From Clostridia bacterium (GTDB lineage Bacteria > Bacillota > Clostridia > Oscillospirales > Oscillospiraceae): 42,622 nucleotides of DNA. The translations under genes and the position numbers were made by a program. The stretch spans positions 1 through 42,622 of the forward strand of contig JAGKTU010000004.1 in NCBI GenBank assembly GCA_021153265.1. Reading direction: 5' to 3'. Under the pieces are notes generated by a model. That model ran no database searches and was not told the DNA's origin. It was given only the letters and a program-made list of their open reading frames with translations. Of the stretch, positions 37,801 to 42,622 are shown one piece after another (within the stretch, counting starts at the first letter, position 1; each line of letters starts with the position of its first letter).

Positions 37801-39282
37801 TTAACAAGGCAAAATGGAAATGATTGCGTTTGCGGAATTGATTTTAGAATTTTCGTCCAGATGCGTGTAGATGTTTGCGGTAGTGCCGATGGTACTGTGA
37901 CCAAGCCATGCCTGAATCTCTTTTAGGGGAACACCATGTGCGAACAGGAGAGAAGCACAGCTATGACGAAGATCGTGAAATCTGAGCTTCGGCATATCGT
38001 TCTTTTTCAAAACAGCGGGAACATGGGCGGTAAGATAACCGGGTTTGACCAACTCACCGATTTCGTTCACATAGATATAGTCCAGATATTCTTGACAGTA
38101 GCAGCTACCGCACAGCTTTCGGTTTTGTGCCTGTTCTGCTTTCATCCGAAGCAAAATCTGCTCAAAGGGTGCAACCAGAGGGAGTGTCCGAAAGCTAGAT
38201 TTGGTTTTGGTGCTGTCTGCCTTGACCAACGTTGTTTTGCCGTCCACCGTCGCTTCTGTGACAGTATGGCGAACAGTGATGGTCTTTCTCTCAAAATCGA
38301 TGGCATCCCATTTTAGACCGACGATCTCACTACGGCGCAGCCCATAAAAAGCGGCGGTGATAACTCCAAACTCTGCCGGATCTCCCTTGAAGATTTTGAA
38401 CATCTGGTCAAGCTGTGCTGCGTTGTAGTAAGTGCCTACATACTTTTCAATTTTGGGCAATTCAACTTTCGCAGCAGGATTGCCGGGGATAAGATCAATG
38501 GTATAGGCATACTGCAAGGCTTTACGGATATTTGCGTGACGGTGCTTGACGGTATTGGCGGTCAGTCCATGATCCAGCATTTCATGGGTATAGTAGTCCT
38601 GGATATGCTGGGCGGTCACTTCCGTCAACCGCAGACCGGGATGGTGTTCATCGAAATAAGGAACAATCTTCTTGTTGATGGCTTGGGCATAGCTGGAGTA
38701 TGTAGTCAGTTTTACGGTGGTTTTCATCATCTTCAGCCAGCTCTGGAGAAAAGCCGTGAACAAAATTTGAGAATCCTTTACACAGGGATTCACACGCTCG
38801 GCTGGATTGTCGGAGATCCACCCCTGTTCAACAGCATGAGAAAGCGAAGTAATCACCGTTTCATGCAGTTTCAGCAGGCTTTTTGTAGATACTTTGTTCT
38901 CCATCCGTTCATGCTCATAGAAGTTCTCGAGATCTGTGGCTGACAGATTTTGTAGACTGATGGAATGTGCGTCAAAGTAAACACCAATGGTTGTCTTGAT
39001 GTTGTAGGCATGGCCGGCGTAGAGGTCGGGATTCATCAAGGTGGCTCTGTCTTTGAGCCACCTTTGCAAGAACTTTCCGAAGAGCATATCCGAAGTGTTT
39101 GTGGTACTCTCTGGGTCAAATTCTGTGCGGACTTTCATAAGCATCTGTTCTGCGCGTTTTTTGTTTCCCTTAATCGGAAGGCCGGTACTGATTTGTTTGC
39201 CTTTCCGCTTGCCGTTAATATCTTTCCAGCTCAAAATGATTTGGTAAATTCCATTTTGCTCTCTAAGATGTCCTGCTACCAT
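37801..39282 (-). CDS. int: Tyrosine recombinase / integrase with a doubled core-binding domain
   Basis: A 493-residue phage-type integrase. The ATG at 39282 has CCTCC on the plus strand (39290-39294) as its Shine-Dalgarno complement. The N terminus has an AP2-like arm-binding domain (1-55). Two similar SAM-like core-binding segments follow: 66-165 (MLFGKFLQRWLKDRA) and 173-272 (ILFTAFLQSWLKMMK), each ending in a GxxxxNPA motif. The catalytic domain has Arg316 (GLRRSEI), His436 and Arg439 (FHDLRH), His462 (LGHST) and Tyr472 (IYTHLD). It ends near tRNA-Leu, its expected target. Confidence 0.92.
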   Translation of the reverse strand: MVAGHLREQNGIYQIILSWKDINGKRKGKQISTGLPIKGNKKRAEQMLMKVRTEFDPESTTNTSDMLFGKFLQRWLKDRATLMNPDLYAGHAYNIKTTIGVYFDAHSISLQNLSATDLENFYEHERMENKVSTKSLLKLHETVITSLSHAVEQGWISDNPAERVNPCVKDSQILFTAFLQSWLKMMKTTVKLTTYSSYAQAINKKIVPYFDEHHPGLRLTEVTAQHIQDYYTHEMLDHGLTANTVKHRHANIRKALQYAYTIDLIPGNPAAKVELPKIEKYVGTYYNAAQLDQMFKIFKGDPAEFGVITAAFYGLRRSEIVGLKWDAIDFERKTITVRHTVTEATVDGKTTLVKADSTKTKSSFRTLPLVAPFEQILLRMKAEQAQNRKLCGSCYCQEYLDYIYVNEIGELVKPGYLTAHVPAVLKKNDMPKLRFHDLRHSCASLLFAHGVPLKEIQAWLGHSTIGTTANIYTHLDENSKINSANAIISILPC

Positions 39283-39372
39283 AAAAAATCCTCCTTTTGT
39301 GTTGTAACAGCGACACATCCTCATTGACACGAATATCATATCATACAGGGGAGTGTGCCGCAAATGTGCGAA

Positions 39373-39597
39373 TTACATATTTGCAGTTCCTCTCTCCATG
39401 ATTTCCAGATATTCAAAGATGTACAACTTGGGAATGCGATAGCGCCGCCCCACAACAAAGCTCTTGATAGTGCCGTCTTTCAGTAAGCGGTATCCGGTCT
39501 TGGTGCTGATGCCGCCTAACATTTCACACATCTGCTCAACAGTTACCACATCCGGGTAATCTTGGAACATGATTTTGTATGCATCTGGTGCTTTCAC
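39373..39597 (-). CDS. Excisionase-like helix-turn-helix protein
   Basis: A 74-residue MerR/HTH_17-type DNA-binding protein: VVTVEQMCEMLGGISTKTGYRLLKDG, split here as a helix-turn-helix followed by the wing-like TIKSFVVGRRYRIPKLYI. Such proteins beside integrases act as excisionases that bend DNA and choose the direction of recombination. Its start overlaps the mazF stop by four bases and it lies 90 bases before the integrase gene. Confidence 0.8.
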   Translation of the reverse strand: MKAPDAYKIMFQDYPDVVTVEQMCEMLGGISTKTGYRLLKDGTIKSFVVGRRYRIPKLYIFEYLEIMERGTANM

Positions 39598-39971
39598 AGC
39601 GGTTCCCTCCTTTTCTTCAGATGTTTCAAATCAACACTGATTGCCAGAGCTTGATTCAATTGCTGTAGATGGGTTCGATTTAAGTGGCCTACATAATGGC
39701 CTAACCGCTTTTTATCAATGGTGCGAAGTTGCTCCAACAAAATCACCGAGGAAGCATCCAGACCGCTTTCCTCGCCGATATAGCAATGGGTGGGCAATTT
39801 GGTTTTGGCATTGTGATTGGTTGTCACAGGGGCAATAATGACGGTGGGGCTGTACTTGTTGCCTGTGTTGTTCTGGATAATGACTACTGGGCGATACCCC
39901 TCCTGCTCGGAGCCGATACCTTTACCCAAATCTGCATAATACAGCTCTCCCCGGTAATACGGTTTAGCCAT
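39594..39971 (-). CDS. MazF/PemK-family mRNA interferase
   Basis: A 125-residue toxin that cuts RNA at short motifs. Family motifs: RGELYYADLGKGIGSEQEGYRP split as YYADLG and GSEQEGYRPVVIIQN, then VIIAPVTT, LPTHCYI and SSVILLEQLRTIDKKRL. The ATG at 39971 has GGAGG (complement at 39981-39985). No MazE-like antitoxin precedes it; the region upstream is non-coding, so the antitoxin role may be filled by another protein or RNA. It is cotranscribed with the excisionase-like gene. Confidence 0.87.
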   Translation of the reverse strand: MAKPYYRGELYYADLGKGIGSEQEGYRPVVIIQNNTGNKYSPTVIIAPVTTNHNAKTKLPTHCYIGEESGLDASSVILLEQLRTIDKKRLGHYVGHLNRTHLQQLNQALAISVDLKHLKKRREPL

Positions 39972-40118
39972 GGCATCTGTCCTCCAAATCAAGCCTGGAA
40001 GTTATGAATAGATAGATTAATGAATAATTTAGATCTTTAGAGAACTCTTTTGAAAAGAGAATATTCAAATGATGTACGTCGGTGGGTATCATTGTTTTTC
40101 CTCCTATCCTATGTAAAG

Positions 40119-40155
40119 AATCCGTCAATGGGCATAGCTATCCCATTGACGGATT
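40119..40155. repeat. Perfect 14-base inverted repeat upstream of mazF
   Basis: AATCCGTCAATGGG (40119-40132) and CCCATTGACGGATT (40142-40155) around CATAGCTAT. No T-run follows, so it may be an operator, an origin-like site or an RNA hairpin. Confidence 0.6.
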
Positions 40156-40292
40156 TATGGTATGTTTCGCCTATTTGTCCTCGACACCCCGGCTTTCATG
40201 GGAAGTCATCAAACGGTTGGCAGCGTACCAACTCCACGGGATCGATTATGCACCCTCGCATGGTTCTCATGTGACCGCCCTCATTGCGTGAG

Positions 40293-40495
40293 GCTGTGAC
40301 TGGACGGGAGTATCATTATGCCTGTTGCCGGTTATCGCCCCGCTGGTGGCCATCCAGCGGTTATAGCAAACTGTTTTTCGCTCCGTGCCAGAGCCGGAGA
40401 AAGCAAAACAGACCGAATAGAAAAGGTGAAATCTTGTTGCTTTCCCGACAAGGCACATCCCGGCGCAGTCGCTAAAGTAGCTTATGCTCATCACA
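40293..40495. ncRNA. Unexplained conserved-looking non-coding element, copy 1
   Basis: No credible gene is seen between 39998 and 40853. Within it, 40293-40495 begins with GCTGTGAC and GGGAGTATCATT (40306-40317) and ends with TGCTCATCACA (40485-40495); these words recur in order at 42519-42574. The interior has hairpins CCGCTGG/CCAGCGG (40340-40346 / 40354-40360) and GAAAGCAA/TTGCTTTC (40399-40406 / 40437-40444). A structured RNA or a recombination/origin site are both possible. The RNA label is inference. Confidence 0.35.
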
Positions 40496-40567
40496 ATAAC
40501 AACAGGAATGTGTTTGATGAATGGGTATGCTGTTTTCAAGATGCAAACCAGCTCGTATATAAAAGAC

Positions 40568-40601
40568 AAACAGGTGAAGGAAAAAGTCCCTTCACCTGTT
40601 T
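40568..40601. terminator. Hairpin/terminator upstream of the repressor gene
   Basis: AAACAGGTGAAGG (40568-40580) pairs with CCTTCACCTGTTT (40589-40601). Its core resembles a second hairpin at 41316. Confidence 0.65.
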
Positions 40602-40703
40602 GCTCACTTATCGGCTAAATTGTAACCCTATTTTGAAATAATTAGAAAGTTTTAAGTATGTGAAGTATCATAAATTCTGGTGACAAAATGTACAGTGTTC
40701 ATG

Positions 40704-40826
40704 TGTCGAAACAATGTAAAGAATTTCTCCTCAAATAAATACGAGAATTTCGTGTTAGAGTTATCTGATTAAGCATGTTTCGACAGGTAACCACAGAATT
40801 TGCCCTATGTTTCTGATAAGTTATCA
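40704..40826. promoter_or_regulatory. Candidate repressor operators upstream of the XRE gene
   Basis: TGTCGAAACA (40704-40713) and TGTTTCGACA (40776-40785) are an exact inverted pair, 62 bases apart, and the 13-base palindrome TGATAAGTTATCA lies at 40814-40826, 28 bases before the XRE start. They may be operators for the XRE protein, but promoter elements here are not clear. Confidence 0.45.
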
Positions 40827-40853
40827 ATATTCTAAGAAAGAGAGTTGATTATC

Positions 40854-41234
40854 ATGATAAGCACACAAATCAAAGCACTACGACAGAGAAAAGGTTGGAG
40901 TCAGGCGGAACTTGCGGAGCGACTACATATCAGTCCAAGTGCAGTTGGCATGTATGAACAGGGCCGTCGGGAGCCGTCTATCGACATACTTGTTGCATTG
41001 TCGAAGGAATTCGATGTTACGATAGACTATCTGGTTGCCGGAAGCTATGGTGTAAATCCTGATCACAAGATCAATATAGCGCAAAAACACTTTACGGAGG
41101 CATTGTCTGAGATAAGAAATCTATCGTATGATGATTTGCTAATATTGCTAGCAACTGAAATATTGAAAGGTGCCGAACTTACAGAGAAGAAAAACGATAA
41201 TAAAGAGTTACATGATATGCAGATGAATTGTTGA
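40854..41234 (+). CDS. XRE-family repressor of the integrative element
   Basis: A 126-residue protein. Residues 3-60 form the helix-turn-helix (ISTQIKALRQRKGWSQAELA; RLHISPSAVGMYEQGRREPS; LSKEFDVTIDYLVAG). The C-terminal half is helical (HFTEALSEIRNLSYDDLLIL). It probably represses element excision genes. The start is taken as the ATG at 40854; an upstream TTG at 40845 is too close to the purine-rich site. It is flanked by two similar hairpins. Confidence 0.85.
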   Translation: MISTQIKALRQRKGWSQAELAERLHISPSAVGMYEQGRREPSIDILVALSKEFDVTIDYLVAGSYGVNPDHKINIAQKHFTEALSEIRNLSYDDLLILLATEILKGAELTEKKNDNKELHDMQMNC

Positions 41235-41315
41235 CCATTATCAATAACCCCTCGACATATACTAAACAAAGGGGTGTTGCAATACTGGGTGAAATAATGG
41301 CCTTAATTATGTATT

Positions 41316-41346
41316 AGCAGGTGAAAGGTGTTCCCTTTCACCTGCT
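41316..41346. terminator. Terminator between the repressor and sigma factor genes
   Basis: AGCAGGTGAAAGG (41316-41328) pairs with CCTTTCACCTGCT (41334-41346). It lies between convergent genes and shares its core with the hairpin at 40568. Confidence 0.75.
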
Positions 41347-41359
41347 ATCTCCATTTAGG

Positions 41360-41845
41360 TTAAGTTGCAGATCTCTTTGCCAGATGCTTTTTGATATTCT
41401 TCTCCGCTGCGGAAACCGATTTCATTATTGCGGGGTGTTTACAGCCCTCCATCTGGGCTATCTGTTCATAGGTGTACCCTCCGAAATAATACAGGAGAAG
41501 CCGTCTTCGCTGGATCTCCGGGAGCTGCGCTATGGCCTTGTGCAGTTCCTGATACATGACCCTACGGTACACCTGATCTTCCACAAGCTCCGGTGGGTTG
41601 GCAACCCTTTGGCTTATGGTTTCTTCGGTCAGTTCTGATTGCTCCAGATGACGGCTAATCGCATTCATCTGAGAGACATCATCCAATTCGAAGCTACTAA
41701 ATGTAGCATAGAGGTCCATGCTGATTTCCTGTTTATGAAAACAACCTTGCCCATCGATAAATTCTATGTAGTAGTTATTATCCTTGATCGACAAAGTATA
41801 GGGGTTGAGTTTGTCTTTCTTTCGGTTCGGATGCTTTCCATCCAT
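41360..41845 (-). CDS. Element-encoded sigma-70-like factor
   Basis: A 161-residue protein starting at the ATG at 41845, which has GGAGG 8 bases upstream. The N-terminal part (YYIEFIDGQGCFHKQEISMD) and middle (QMNAISRHLEQSELTEETIS) are typical of small sigma-like regulators of Tn916-superfamily and other Clostridia elements. The C-terminal region (LHKAIAQLPEIQRRRLLLYY; YTYEQIAQMEGCKHPAIMKS) is sigma region 4, which contacts the -35. Region 2 is reduced, so it may act with another partner. It probably controls conjugation genes beyond the window. Confidence 0.82.
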   Translation of the reverse strand: MDGKHPNRKKDKLNPYTLSIKDNNYYIEFIDGQGCFHKQEISMDLYATFSSFELDDVSQMNAISRHLEQSELTEETISQRVANPPELVEDQVYRRVMYQELHKAIAQLPEIQRRRLLLYYFGGYTYEQIAQMEGCKHPAIMKSVSAAEKNIKKHLAKRSAT

Positions 41846-42518
41846 TTGTAGTACCTCCAATCAATCTGAAATCCAAAAGGTTCAGATTGAACGGAGGGCT
41901 ACGGCAATGGATGGACGTAATGAGGCTTAATTGTGTTTGCTCTTTACGAGATAGGCAGCGTAATGTAGTTATTAAGAGGTTAGAATTCCGTGTTTTTTAT
42001 AAAAATGCGATTCAGTTCTCGCTGGCATAAGAAATAATGACGGAATCATAGTTTATCTCCTTCCATTCGATGCTGGTATGCTCATGTTATCAGTGGCTTT
42101 ATGTCGCATTCAATCGAATGAAAGCAGTCATAATCTTTGTCTGCGATGAGGGTAATAGCGAGTAAAGCATATAGAAATGCGGACGCTGAGATTAGACTCA
42201 GAGTCCGCATCCTTGCTGCATTTAGTATAACGTGGCCAACTAATTATCACATGTTATTTATGATATAAAAGTATTGAATATTGGTCGTGTTGATGATAAA
42301 CTATAAGTATATAGAGATACTATTTGAGTGAATTAGATTTCGGTTTTGCAGACTAAAGATCTATCAAGGGAACCCATATTCTCAACGGGTGTACACAGTA
42401 GGCGGACATGACATTGTTGAAAATTACGTAGAGTTGTGTGAATTGCGTGCGAGAGGTTAGCCTGCTTGAGCACAGCAGCCATACGATGTGGTCTCTTGTA
42501 TTCCCTTATTATTCTATT
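41846..42518. other. AT-rich non-coding stretch of the element
   Basis: No supported gene. The main visible structure is a hairpin at 42177-42210 with stems ATGCGGAC/GTCCGCAT and CTGAG/CTCAG separated by one G-A mismatch around ATTAGA. This could be a terminator or attenuator for a transcript entering from the right. A short minus-strand open frame at 42333-42530 lacks a convincing ribosome site. Confidence 0.5.
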
Positions 42519-42574
42519 GCTGTGACGCATAGGGGAGTATCATTTGCGCTGTTAAAGTCATCTTGCTCATCACA
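42519..42574. repeat. Non-coding element, shortened copy 2
   Basis: GCTGTGAC (42519-42526), GGGAGTATCATT (42533-42544), a TAAAGT word and TGCTCATCACA (42564-42574) occur in the same order as in copy 1 at 40293-40495, but about 145 bases of the middle are missing. It lies close to the right edge of the window. Confidence 0.55.
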
Positions 42575-42622
42575 GCTCAAATGAGTACTTTTGCGGGGCT
42601 GTGGTTACGTCTACGATAGTGA

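Larger units (their letters stand above)
37473..42622. mobile_element. Left end of an integrative element at tRNA-Leu(UAA) (right end outside window)
   Basis: Features typical of an integrative and conjugative element end: an interrupted tRNA half, an intact tRNA-Leu, then int, an excisionase-like gene and mazF on the minus strand, an XRE repressor on the plus strand and an element sigma factor on the minus strand. Composition drops to AT-rich after about 37550. No second attachment site was found before base 42622, so the element continues outside. Conjugation genes are not in the window, so whether it is conjugative is unknown. Confidence 0.75.

Noticed and set aside
40318..40641. 107-codon plus-strand frame in the non-coding element
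   Set aside because: It crosses several hairpins including a terminator-like stem and has no domain pattern; the shortened second copy would not preserve it.
42333..42530. 65-codon minus-strand frame near the right edge
   Set aside because: No convincing Shine-Dalgarno site, no recognised domain and AT-rich chance frames are common here.

Overview
The window looks like a chromosomal segment of a spore-forming Clostridia, most likely an Oscillospirales-type gut Firmicute. The reasons are strong Shine-Dalgarno sites, GC-rich housekeeping genes, sporulation genes (spoIVB, yabP, yabQ), a DnaD/DnaI-type primosome pair, Rrf2-controlled Fe-S assembly genes and a Tn916-superfamily-like element end. 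Species cannot be fixed from the sequence alone. All calls come from reading the sequence and recalled family motifs; no database search was run.

Layout. (1) Bases 1-5892: a compact phage head/packaging module (terminase, portal, protease, capsid, connectors) whose genes are all intact but which stops at a terminator with no tape measure, tail fibre or lysis gene. (2) 6011-10082: a leucine-rich-repeat lipoprotein, then the iscS-iscU-iscR operon on the minus strand with a promoter bracketed by two palindromic operators, and a free-methionine-R-sulfoxide reductase. (3) 10255-12090: spoIVB, whose last 40 codons have been replaced by a synonymously recoded version, a zinc-ribbon gene in an AT-rich insert, and the displaced original spoIVB 3' end. 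(4) 12199-17840: small chromosomal genes: PPC protein, two orphan small proteins, an SDR, thioredoxin, an SH3 lipoprotein, a LytTR/DUF3021 pair and two paralogous membrane proteins.

(5) 17913-21304: alr-capA-trmH on the minus strand. (6) 21419-24820: tcdA, queH, an RlmL-type methyltransferase and a lipid kinase, largely tRNA/rRNA modification. (7) 25410-28334: a nested palindrome, then yabP-yabQ-divIC-S1 protein-SDR-rpiB. (8) 28368-33080: DUF975 membrane protein, an XRE/TPR regulator and a VanRS-like two-component system with its own promoter and direct repeats. (9) 33348-37360: dnaD-dnaI-gph-yfbR and a zinc-ribbon membrane protein.

(10) 37473-42622: the left end of an integrative element at tRNA-Leu(UAA): a broken tRNA 5' half with a good promoter, an intact tRNA-Leu, integrase, excisionase-like protein, MazF toxin, XRE repressor and an element sigma factor, plus unexplained non-coding repeats. 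The element runs off the right edge. The best candidates for something new are the recoded spoIVB insertion, the tail-less packaging module, and the repeated non-coding element in the integrative element.
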